DNA from: Mesocentrotus franciscanus | Lineage: Eukaryota; Echinodermata; Echinoidea; Camarodonta; Strongylocentrotidae | Assembly: GCA_037976565.1 (NCBI GenBank) | Contig: CP137683.1 | Location: forward strand, 10,330,473 to 10,394,472 | DNA: 64,000 nt | Reading direction: 5' to 3' | Shown here: one piece after another, positions 48,846 to 59,384 of the stretch | Layout of the letters: each line of letters opens with the position of its first letter | Position numbering within the stretch: the stretch's first letter is position 1 | Made by a program: the position numbers and the translations under genes | The notes under the pieces: generated by a model | Databases searched by the model: none | The model's input: the letters and a program-made list of their open reading frames with translations, nothing else | Told to the model about the DNA's origin: nothing

Positions 48846-49052
48846 GATCGTGGTCTTGTGGATACGTCACTGGACTGTGAATCACATGGTTCGCGGTTCG
48901 AGTCTCGCCGTGGCACTAATGCCCTATGGCAACATTTTAATCTACATTTGCCACTCTCCATCCTGGTGAAGTAAATGGGTACCTGGTAGGAAGAAATTCA
49001 TTGAATGCTTTATATTATATTATTTTCATATAGTAGATGCGCTATATACATG
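48846..49052 (+). mobile_element. tRNA-derived SINE, family 2, with intact head
   Basis: The best-preserved family-2 head: A-box-like tggtcttgtggatacgtcac and B-box gcggttcgagtctcgcc, then ggcactaatgccctatggca, ctacatttgccactctcc, aaatgggtacctggtagga and a gcgctatata tail. The middle ~120 bases found at 19552 are absent. Confidence 0.85.
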
Positions 49053-50950
49053 GACCTATTACTGTTATATTAATTTTCCTCTCATAAACATAAACACCAT
49101 GCATATTAACCAGACTAAATTGTTCGATCTATTCTTTTTTTCATAATACGCGAACTCACTTGCAACCCGCGAAACAAAGTGAACACCCTAACAGCTAAAC
49201 AGATTTATAGAAGAAATATAGTTTAATAAACAAACAAACATATTTATATATCCATGCACAATTACGTTGTCTAATAAATAAAGTCAAACAATTGATCGCA
49301 TTAAAACAAATTTTCCGTCAAATGCGAGCCCTTGGTATAATTTAGAGCATGATAAGTTTTTTAAATGGCATATTAAAAAGTCACATCTTGGATAAGCGTT
49401 GAATAAAATTATGAAAACTACTCTTGAAAGTACTTTCAGTTTCATAACAATTATCTAAAATTCTTTGAAGTAGAAGAAAAAAGTAGAATATTGGATGAAC
49501 AAAGATGATCATTTTCCAGCTGACTGTCGTAGAAATTTGATATATTTGGCAGTGTCTCAGGATCATTTTCCCGCTAGGCGATCAGCTAAGCCGGCACGGA
49601 GTGGAGATTGTTTGATGCGAAATGTCAAGGCATAGTATTTAAAAAAAAAAAAAAAACGCGTATTCGAATTCATGGAGCTGCATCGTTTTCGGGGATTAAT
49701 TCAAGTGTTTTCCTTTTAATCAAATTGAGAGGCATGAAGTGGATTATTATTGCTTGATTGGGAGAAAGCGTGTGAAGGAAGGGCGCTCTCGTCGAAATCT
49801 AGGCCAAATGTAAAAGGATATGAAAGAGCCTATATACGGGTTGCGGCTATTCAAGTCCACACGGTCAGACGATGGACGTTACTATAAATTCGGTCTTGGT
49901 ATCGATATCAGCCACGCGCGAATAATTGGTATACACGTATCGGAAATTAAATTGAGAGGTGAAGGTGCGATACAAAGAAGCGACTATTTGGTGAATGAAG
50001 TGGTTAAATTCGCAACTGGTCAGAGTAATAAGGGGCGGGGAGCGAGGAAAATGTTTGTTTAATTCACGTGAGATTTCACCATCTAGCGAAGATATCGATC
50101 TTGCTCGCCGATGTTTCTGTAGTCGTCTGGCAAAAACGGTTTACTCAAAACTGTTTTCTCGTTAAATAAATCAAGGCGTTCGGTTTTTCGTCTAGCTAAC
50201 CAGAAAGGTAGGCATTTTCTCCACTTTTTTCACAGCTTGTTCTGCCTGTATATCCTGTTAGCGAATGAATATGTCGCACACTTTTAGCGCAGCCTTTGTC
50301 TCGTTCAATTGATTTCTATGAGTTGATTGGTTATAGTGTCAACAATCGCGTGTGACTTTGAGTGTGAATGTCATTGATGGTTAGATGTAATGACAAAAAT
50401 AAGGCTTATACATGACACTTTTCTTTTCCGAATTAAATTCGGCCTCCTCTTTGCATAGTGTCGTTCGCAGGTGTTTGTTTGCGTCAATGTTTTGATATTA
50501 TATGTACTTTGCTTCGATGCATCTTCACTCTGTGAAACATTAAACGAAACGGTATTGATTTTCGGGCCTTTCACTTACGATTTTGACATTTAAAATCAAT
50601 ATTTAATAGCTCCCTACATTGTGAAAGGAAATATTTGTTCAATGTCTTTCTAATGTGTGAGAGAGGGAAACCAAAAACGATTTTATAATGATGTTCGTTA
50701 CTTCCTCTATACAAACAATCTTATTTCCCATGAAGTATTGTACTTTTTTCCAGGTATGTTATTAAAGTTGACATTCTAAGGCAATCCCAAATATTGAGAT
50801 AATTACATCAATAGAAAGCTTTTAACCCCAGAATAACACTAAATGGCTTACAACCGACAAAACAAGTTCAGAGTAGTGAATTTATGCGAGTAAACTCCAA
50901 CAAAATCTCGAAGTCGGAAACGCGGAAATGCACGGAGAAACCGGGTCCTC
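49053..50950. other. No recognisable gene; A17 run near 49640
   Basis: The frame at 49820-50062 (80 codons) has balanced composition but no motif that I recognise. Otherwise unique-looking sequence. Confidence 0.5.
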
Positions 50951-50956
50951 TATTCC

Positions 50957-52128
50957 TGACGTCACAACCGGGATAATGGGCTTTAATAGTGAGAATGAAC
51001 GCCAATGATATGCCCACGTAAATGCTATCCTGTCAGAGCTTATAATTTTTCTTGTTAAAGAGTTTATGTGATAGATTTTCTGCTTTTATTTGCACGAAGA
51101 ATAACTAAGCAACGTTTTCCAGTCGTTCATTTCTTTTTATATCCTCACATTATCCTTTTTGGTAGAGTTTTAAGACGGGTTTACTGCTTGGGAAACAAGG
51201 TTAAATCATATGACGTATGAATAGGCGGGTGTACATATACATTATCTTGTCATCAGATAAGGTACAGGAGCAGTTTTGTGAAACGAATAGGCCTAGAACT
51301 GTGACCGTGATTATCATGGGTGTGTGTGACTGCCTCCAAAAAGGATACAGTACCAATTAAATACTTTTTTAAAAAATATATAAAACTTGAACGAGATCAA
51401 GCTTCCTCTATTTAGCTGACGACCTCTATGACTAGTAATTGAAAGATATTCATCCGCAAGTGATGCGGCTCTTGCACGAACGTTCGTGGAGCAAACGGAA
51501 TCAGCAGGTAAGACCGGGCCGCTGCTCTCGGCGGCTTGTGGAACATACGAGCGTTAGGTATCTGTATATCGGCAATTGCAAGAGAGTGAGAGCGACGTTA
51601 CCAGCTAAGGAAAAACACTAACAAAGAGCTGCTCCTCGATTAATGACCACCGGTGTCGGAATTTGGGATATCTCACAATGCACTCTCGTCCGTTTCTCCT
51701 TTCAAGTTCCTCCATAAACTCTTCAAAATCCATAAAAAGATCGTTCTGGTCAAACTCTCCAGCCATTATCAATTGATATAATTATATAATATGTACCGTA
51801 CGTGTATATGTGTAAAGCTAGCTAGACCGAACGCGAGAACAAAGCAAAACGCCGGATCTACTTTACCGAGCACACGAACAATCTCACCAAATTCAACACA
51901 CACAATAAAAATTACATGGTGAAAATATCGACTAATAGCGCATCGTTGGATTGTTTATGTCATAATTCTGAAAAAGTGAATATATATTTATACTATGAAA
52001 TATAGGGGAATGTGAAGAATTGTACATATAGTTATGAATTATTGGACTTTTCAGCCTTTGAAAGAAATTAGAAGAAACTTGCATCTCTCTGCACATGCTT
52101 TTCTATGGAACATCCCGGTTGTGACGTC
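50957..52128. mobile_element. Candidate inverted-repeat element, ~1.17 kb
   Basis: The 18-mer TGACGTCACAACCGGGAT at 50957-50974 recurs exactly in inverted orientation at 52111-52128. Outside it, tcctctatt- and ccactattt-type sequences also pair weakly. The perfect match and the coding-like minus-strand frame inside suggest an internally deleted DNA transposon. No clear target duplication could be assigned, so the true ends may lie slightly further out. Confidence 0.45.
51605..51766 (-). CDS. Short coding-like frame, possible transposase first exon
   Basis: ATG at 51766, 53 codons, stop TAG at 51607-51605. It opens MAGEFDQNDLFMDFEEFMEE, a strongly acidic start, followed by a basic segment with RYPKFRHRW and then SLIEEQLF. 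An acidic start followed by a basic R-Y-P-x-F segment recalls the first exon of PIF/Harbinger-like proteins, but this is only an impression. A possible splice donor, cttt|gttagt, lies just after LIEEQLF, so the frame may continue in a downstream exon, now lost or unrecognised. It is the only frame between the 18-bp inverted repeats with such composition. The product is unknown. Confidence 0.35.
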   Translation of the reverse strand: MAGEFDQNDLFMDFEEFMEELERRNGRECIVRYPKFRHRWSLIEEQLFVSVFP

Positions 52129-52268
52129 ACAAATAGTGGACCAGCTCCGTGACTGATTTTCGACATTTCAATTGAGGATATCCAGTAGCTAGAAGATTAT
52201 TGTGATATGCTATATAAATCAACAACTTAGAAATAACATAGGCTTGCCGTAGGTACCAAATTAATGGA

Positions 52269-53419
52269 AATTTATTATGGGTAGTGGAGGATATATCAAT
52301 ACTTTTTGATAAGAAACAGTTTGGAAATGTTAAGTGTTGCTCCACTGTGCACTATCTTGTATACTTGCTTAAATTTGTTCTAGAAGGCCTTGATAAACCT
52401 GGCCATTACGCCTTCCTAGCTACCATTGATTTCACTAAAGCCTTTGATAGGGTAAATCATTCGATTGTAGTCAACAAGCTTATTCTATTGGGTGTTCGTA
52501 GATCGATCATCCCAATCATTTGCAGCTTCCTAACTGCCCGTACTCAGTGCACTAAGGTCTATAATTGTCACTCTCCCCTATAGGAGGTATCATGTGGCGT
52601 ACCGCAAGGTACCAAGTTAGGCCCGGTTTTGTTTCTGATTCTTGTTAATGATGCTGTATGTGATTGGAAGGCTCGGTGGTAGTACGTTGACGATTTTACA
52701 CTTGAAAAAAATTGTCAAACGTAACGATAATCCCACACTTCAATCTTCACTAGTTCGTCTTTCAATATGGTGTAGCGATAACGATGTGCTTCCCAAACCA
52801 TCCAAATGATTGTAATCTGATGACTATATCATTTTCAAGGAATTCTACACCCCGTACTGATTTCCACCTAAACTCAACCCGACTCAATGATATCCAAAAT
52901 CTCAAATTACTTGGAGTCACAATTCAAAATGATCTGAAATGGAATCTACACATTGCAGAAATTGTTGCTAAAGCATCGCGTTGATTGTACACGCTATGTA
53001 TTCTAAGGAAATCAAGGGCAAGTTTAGCTGATATGGTGACTGTCTACACAACCTATAAAAGGCCAATTCTCGAATATGCTTCCCGTTTTTGGCACACTTC
53101 TATTACTATCAATGAGACTAATAAATTGGAATTTGTTCAAAAGCAGGCACTCAAAATATTTGTAGGATATAATGTTGATTATACGAATGCCCTTGCCATA
53201 ACCAACCTTACTTCCCTATCCTCGAGAAGGGACTCACTTTTGTTAAGTTTTGGACAGAAGCTCAGGAACTCTAATCACCACAAACACATTCTGCCCATTC
53301 CAAAGTCCGTCTCAAGGATGAGACAGCTGCGCAACATGACAGGTTTTCCGAAAATTAAATGTAATGCTAAAAGATATCGTAAATCCACCATCCCTTACCT
53401 TGCCAGAATATTGAAGTAA
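52269..53419 (+). pseudogene. Reverse transcriptase pseudogene
   Basis: RT signatures appear in order: DKKQFGNVK.CSTVHYL, the catalytic block ATIDFTKAFDRVNHS (first Asp), then CGVPQGTKLGPVLFLILVND and YVDD (second and third catalytic Asp). The C-terminal LKLLGVTIQNDLKWNLHI...LEYA..FWH follows and continues to a TAA at 53417. Broken by an in-frame TAG at 52581-52583, a TAG at 52678-52680 just before YVDD, at least two frameshifts between about 52700 and 52790, and a TGA at 52982-52984. Reverse transcriptase would copy LINE RNA at the target site. This copy cannot make it. No endonuclease domain is present because the 5' part is missing. Confidence 0.9.
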
Positions 53420-53569
53420 CTCTCATCCCCTACACTTTCTTACAGATCTTTATCTTAATCTTAATCTTAATTTTGAGTCAATAAATCAATGTCACTATTT
53501 CAGCCTGCATGCCTTGATCCTTTGGCGTATGTATATGGTTTTATTTGTATTTCAGTTATTGTTATATTT

Positions 53570-53900
53570 ACTTGTAGTTTTCCCCTCTCTCTCTCCCTCC
53601 CTCTCTGTCCATCTCCCTCTCTCTCTCTCTCTTCAAACTCCTTTCTTCTTTTTTTCTTTTAACCTTCCCTTTTCTCTCTTTTTGCATGTACTTGTATGAT
53701 GATTATTGTTGTCTCGCCGAAATTTGACTTCTCTTATTTTTCATAAATGTATTACATGTAATTAGGAATAATATGTTTATTTACTAATGTTCATTCCATT
53801 CCCTGCTCTCTCTCTCTCTCTCTCTCTCTCTTCCTTTCTCTCATTGTACCTCCCCTTGTTTCCCATCCCCCTCTCTCTCTCTACCCCATTCGCTCTATCA
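53570..53900. repeat. (CT)n microsatellites in the LINE 3' region
   Basis: Two pyrimidine stretches with (tc)n at about 53580-53640 and 53803-53882. Confidence 0.85.
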
Positions 53901-54174
53901 CTCTCACTTTCATGAGCCATATACCTTCCCCTGCTGTTTTATATCTCCTGCTAGTACATCCTTTCATTAATGTACATAAACGAACGCAATATAATTATGA
54001 ATTATGTTGTATTGTCAACATGTTACTGATTTATTTAATATGTTTTGTAATACTATTGTACATGTACATATATATATATATATACATCAATGTACCTTTG
54101 TAAATTGACACTTTCAGCCTTGTGCTGCTGGTCGATCATTATATACCAATAAATAAATAAATAAATATAAATTA

Positions 54175-55175
54175 TTGTCCTGGAATGTCACCTTTAAGTA
54201 TTAGTGCACCCGTTGTGTAGTGTGAACTTAAATGAAACAAGATAAAATCATACTTTGTCATGGAGGCTATCGAGCTTTTCATCATAAATTATTTACGGAA
54301 ATTAAGGATGTTGGGTATATGTGTTGAGCTGAATAGCGTCGCGTTATCGATCATTATCTGAAGACCAGTTCAGACTCGAGGATATTTATACGAAACTCGT
54401 ATTTAGAACGTCGCATAAAGAATCATCGTATAGCCAAAGGGGCGTATATATTAGATAACAACATCGTGTACAAAAAAACGGTGTATGAAGAAAGTATGTT
54501 AAGGAAGTCAGTGAACCTGACAGCTAGCCAATCATCATATGCTTGATGACGTTAAGCCCAGTCCAGAAGTTCTGAATAGAAGAAAAGGAATTACGTTTCA
54601 TATATCTCCGCAGCTGTACGGTTCTCGTACAATGATTATAATGACTTCTGGTATTCTGAACGGGGGATGAAAGAGGACGAGACAATTTGACACATGGCTT
54701 GAAGATGTCATCCTTATGAAATCGATGCCACTCTTCATCACTTCGTGCATTAACCGTTGAAATATAAGTGTGATAGGATCAGGGATGGAAAAAGGATACC
54801 CACACCACTGTCCACTACAGAGTGTCCCAGCAAATTAAGGTCAAATACTATACGTGTATGCCCCCTCTAAGAGTACATCATAAGGGCTGCTAGCTGATGT
54901 ACTTTCCTTTTCTCTGGCAAGTTGTTAATGAATGAAAGGTGAACGGCAAGTAAGGGAAAGGTCGACAGCTAAAAAAAGAGACGGTTTTACGTATGCAGGT
55001 CGTGTGCCCTTAAATCTTTCAGTGCCCCTCCATTAGTTTGTGGAAAATAAATGGGCGTTCTGTGTAGATATTTAAAAGATAAACATAACAAAAGATGTAT
55101 GAGAAGAAACAAGATTAGTATACGTGGTTTATGGGACGGACTACAAGTTGCTAAAGACATATGAAACGAAGGGAG
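54175..55175. other. No recognisable gene
   Basis: Unique-looking sequence downstream of the LINE; no coherent coding region seen. Confidence 0.6.
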
Positions 55176-55177
55176 AC

Positions 55178-55225
<48 letters not shown>

Positions 55226-55496
55226 GGGTGAATGGAGAGAGATCAGGAGAGAGAGAGAGAGGGACAGACAGACAGGGAGAACGATAAATAGAGAGGGAGG
55301 GAGATCAAGAGAGAGAGAGAGATAGAGAGAGAGAGAGGGGGAAGGGAGAGAAAGGGAGATATATTGAGAACGAGAGGCAGAGGATATAGGAGGGAAGATG
55401 GGGCAGATAAACCAAGAGAAAGAGGGAAAAAGGGAGAAATATACCAGAAAAGGCACATTGCAACTATAGGGAGATATATAAACGAAGCAACAGAAC

Positions 55497-55542
<46 letters not shown>

Positions 55543-55545
55543 CAC
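55178..55545. repeat. (GA)n tract, ~370 bp
   Basis: (ga)n at 55181-55221 and further GA-rich sequence with gacagacaggg and gggag interruptions up to about 55540. The overlapping minus-strand frames are Ser/Leu repeats. Confidence 0.95.
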
Positions 55546-55559
55546 ACTATAAGACACAC

Positions 55560-57775
55560 AAGTAATGAGCTAAAACATGGGCGTGCGTTGAGAGACCTTT
55601 AGAAAAGATGGTGATGCACATCTATAAATAAAATATGATACAATCCTTCCTTGAGAGACAAGTACAGATATCTGTCTCACTGTCTCCTATTCCACCCTTG
55701 CCCTAGCAAATTGAAAAGAAGCAACGCTGGGGTTCCTTTTAAAAATTTCTACTCGCGCGAACGAAGGTATATAGCCTTCGATAAATGTATATAGAGCATG
55801 TAGAAGGACTATGGCTTGTATATCTGAATATTAAAACAAAATGTATATAGGTATATTGCAGATGCAAATTTACGGTTCATTAGTATACTGGGTATCCTAA
55901 AATTCCAATGTGTCTTATCCAATTAAGCTGCATTTTAGAACGTCTGTTTTGTTTACGCTAGTGGTCAGCATGGCCAGACTATATGCATATAACTTGCAAC
56001 GATATTGCCATCTTTACGTTTATTGTACTGATATATTATTATTATCATTGTTGATGAATTGAATGCTGCTAAATTGGCTCAATCTTTGGATCGTTTGTTC
56101 AGTTATAATTTGAATTAGCAAGATAGGGGAACATAGGATCGTGACAAAACCTTCAGAAAATTTCGTAACTTGTGGAAGAAAAAAAAATAGGTAATTGGTA
56201 ATACAGCGCAATTCATTTGCATTTGTTAATAATAATCTTTTTCTCCTCGGAAGTGTGTTTTGACTGAAATCTAATACGGTAACGAGAAATATGTTTTATT
56301 TTGAGACACTCTTTACAAATGATTTGATCCGTGAATAGAGTTATCTTCTTCTCGGGGTAACTGACGTCTACCATGACGGGGTTCAGGCGCAACCAGACCC
56401 CTATTTGGGCGTCCGCTTTCCTGAGCAACATCAGTAGCTAATTATAACAGGCATTTGACCGAGTTCATTTGCACTTTCTTCAGACACATCTCCGGTTTCT
56501 AGTGCAATGAATATGAATCCATTCCCAATCAACGACATTGTCCAGAAACCACTCAGGTGCATATCGTGTATTACTTGGTATTTCTCCGGCTAGTCAAATT
56601 ACCAGGCCCGATAAAAGCATTGTCTTGTGGAGGTCTTTTTTCAATGTGGTTAATATCATTGAAATAAGATACTCTCTTTATCCGCACCAAATGCTCCGTT
56701 AAGCGAACTTTCATAGTCACTAAGTATACCGTTACCCACCGCGGGTACTGTTACACACGTTGTTTCGTTCTAGGCCGCGTCACGTTTCTTGCTCTCCAAA
56801 CTTTAAATTTCCCACAAATTTAATTGTAAAAAGATTGAGTTAATACTAACAAGGGTGTCGACAATAGGGTTAAGCATGCGGAATTGGATAGCAGTGTCTC
56901 AAGTTTCTTATTTTCTGCAAATGAACGAAGTTTCTAATCACTTCAAAGTCCTGTCTATTTCTACCGAGGCACTTTCGTAGCGCAACTCCTGACTACTAAA
57001 ACTTTTTACCAAAGTCACATTTTTGTGTGTGTGCAAAGCTGTGAAATGATAAGCGTATCTTACCTTTTAAAAGGTCTTCGAATCTTGGCAATAAAGGCGA
57101 TTGAGGAGACTACCTAGTTAAAGTTCAATTCATTAAGGTAAGAATTCATCCTCCATGTTCTAACCTCGAACCTTTCTTTCCCCTCTCCCTCTCTCAGTTT
57201 TTTGCAGTCTAATTTCCCAATTTTATTACGTTTCTCTTCCATTATTTGATAAACTCTATGCTTTGAATTTATTGTATTGAATTCTATAAAGGAGAAAAAA
57301 AGCACCTCATTTTGGAAGCGGAGGTTTCGTCTGCGTGCGGGGATAATGTATTTCTTGGGCGTAATGAGGAATTTAATTTTATTTGGTCGAGTATTAAAAT
57401 TAGAAATGTAAGTGATATGAGAAACTAGTTGGGTATGTATTATTGATCTACGCGAGTGAAAAAAATATAGTGGAACAAAGGCGTGATTGAAGCTTTTGCC
57501 CGTCGGTAGATGATACAACGTGAAGAATATTACCTTATTTTCTCGTCTAGCTAAGTTTGATTTACCGCAAATACAAAGAGCTTTTCGCCTTTCGTTTTCT
57601 ATTCATCAGAAATCTTACTAAGATATGAACCTAGCGCAAATATTGAAACGTCATGCGTGCATACCATGCATTTAATAGGTTTACGGAGATCATGAATCTT
57701 GCTTGGAAGTAAACAGTTAGTTTTTGGCAATGTAGTAAGGTATTGGGTTTAATTGTTCCTATTGTAAGGATGCGT
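55560..57775. other. No recognisable gene
   Basis: The longest frame, 57114-57518 (134 codons, minus strand), is Lys/Arg/Phe/Ile-rich with no recognisable motif and may be chance. No repeats of note. Confidence 0.5.
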
Positions 57776-57779
57776 AATT

Positions 57780-58010
57780 TCAATTGCGTCAGTACCTGCG
57801 CTAATCAAGACTTCGAGGCAATTATTCCAAACGCCAATAAGTCAACAGGTACAAAGAAGGGATTAAGCGTTTCGTTTTACTTTCATTTAAACAAACAAAA
57901 AAGATATCGCATGACCCACTGAGCACGTAAAACGCTCTGCCAAACACTGACGCAGTCGTACGTCAGGCAAACAATGCCAATTGCGTTTACAGGCCTGACA
58001 GCCACATGAA
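57780..58010 (+). repeat. Dispersed two-box module, copy 2
   Basis: Box 1 TACCTGCGCTAAT at 57793-57805, preceded by tcaattgcgt as in copy 1 (tcaatttcgt). Box 2 CTGACGCAGTCGTACGTCAG at 57947-57966, followed by a block (tttacaggcctgacagcc) that resembles copy 3. Spacing between boxes is about 155 bases. Confidence 0.6.
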
Positions 58011-58011
58011 A

Positions 58012-58940
58012 TAACGAAACCCAAATGCCGCATCGCGTGCAACGGGCTTCATGCCTATCTACGCCAGCGCTCCCGATTCGTGTGTCATTCCTACGTGATG
58101 TCCTTGGTGACGACTGAAAATGACAAGAACGAGTCGCTATTGAGAAAAACGAAACCCATCAGAGAGATAGCACTTCTGAAACTATCAGAGCTCTTTACTG
58201 GGTCGTTCAAGTACTTTCCTGCCTTCTCAAGCAGCGCCTGTGTTGACAGGGTACACGTTAAGAATGTTTAAATATGCTAAATAATGCACGGATTCTAATC
58301 GACAGAAGGATGTTTGATTTTCCGTTCTCTGTCTCAAGCAGTAGAAAGAAGTCAGCGTGCTTTTCTTAAACTCTGAAAGAAAACAAGTATAGCATAGGGG
58401 CTCTGTCTGAAAGTCACAACATTACATTGATATTCTAAACAAATTTCGTCAAGAATGTTGATATGTGCTGAATATGTTAACGATTTTAACGGTTAAAGAG
58501 ACATAGTAGTGGGCTCTCATGGGGATTTTGTCACCATTTGGGTGTTTACTCAATAACAGGTGTTGTCAAAAAAACAGGATTAGCATTCAGTTTTAAATAT
58601 TCTGCATCTTCCATCAATTACCCATATGGAAAAGTCATAATCTTACATTTCCCTCAACCGAAGACTCTCCGAGAGACCTGGGATATTTCTTGAAAGGACT
58701 ATGTTTTTTTAATGACCTACTGCACATGGAAAATGACAACCATCTCCATTTAATGTGCAGAGAGAGAGAGAGACAGCGTAATGCATAATCTCTCCAGTTA
58801 TGATTCCTATGGAATACAGTTAAAAAACAAAAAGTTTGACAAGTGGACAATAGAATCCGTCATGCCTGCAACACTCTCTGAACAATACACTAAGCCGATA
58901 AGCTTTATTGAGTGGTTCCGCCATTTTACTACCTGTGCCA
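58012..58940. other. No recognisable gene
   Basis: Short frames only (58080-58271, 58635-58850, 58781-58963); none recognised. A short GA run lies near 58758. Confidence 0.55.
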
Positions 58941-58945
58941 CTGAA

Positions 58946-59120
58946 CAAGGTTTAGTCGTATAGTGGTTAACTGACTCTCAATCCAAAGGTTGAGTTATCG
59001 AATCGCGGCCCGGCACTAACGTTCTATCCAAGACCTTAATCCACATTTGCCCCTCTCCTCCTATTTGTAAATGGGTACCTAGCAATAACTGAAGTAATGG
59101 TAATTGCAAGCCCTCAGGAA
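58946..59120 (+). mobile_element. tRNA-derived SINE, family 2
   Basis: A-box-like tagtcgtatagtggttaac, a decayed B-box ttatcgaatcgcggc, then ggcactaacgttctatccaa, ccacatttgcccctctcc, aaatgggtacctagcaat. The 3' block is more like the degenerate copy at 5010 than the one at 48846. Confidence 0.75.
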
Positions 59121-59164
59121 GAAAATAATGATGTTGACGAAGCTTTCCAGGGTTAATATTTTTG

Positions 59165-59327
59165 TTGATGTTGTTGTTGTTATTTTTGTTATTATCACAT
59201 TTACTAATAATGAAATTTGTATTATTAGATACAGTTGTTATTATCATTATCATTATTATTGTTATTTTCACTATAATTATTTGTACTAATAGTATTATTA
59301 TTATTATTAATAGTAGTAGTAGTAGTA

Positions 59328-59367
<40 letters not shown>

Positions 59368-59380
59368 AAGTAGCGGTATT
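59165..59380. repeat. ATT/GTT and (GTA)n trinucleotide repeats
   Basis: Mixed tta/gtt/att runs then (gta)n at about 59312-59370. Long frames on both strands here (182 and 135 codons) are Leu or Ser runs. Confidence 0.95.
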
Positions 59381-59384
59381 AACG

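Larger units (their letters stand above)
52265..54172 (+). mobile_element. 5'-truncated non-LTR retrotransposon (CR1/Jockey group)
   Basis: The element begins within the reverse transcriptase domain, contains the rest of it and the C-terminal region, a 3' region of about 750 bases with CT-rich stretches, and ends in caataaataaataaataaat. 5' truncation and a short-repeat tail are usual for CR1/L2/Jockey-group LINEs. A possible target duplication (aaattatt near 52270 and at 54170) is too short to trust. Confidence 0.8.

Noticed and set aside
51439..51621. Plus-strand frame with a strong-looking donor cag|gtaaga at 51507
   Set aside because: It starts with TTG rather than ATG, has stops just upstream and overlaps the more coherent minus-strand frame.
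55151..55557. Frames of about 100 codons on both strands
   Set aside because: They arise from the (GA)n tract and read as Ser/Leu or Arg/Glu alternation.
57114..57518. 134-codon minus-strand frame
   Set aside because: Lys/Phe/Ile composition follows the local AT content; nothing recognisable and no neighbouring exons.
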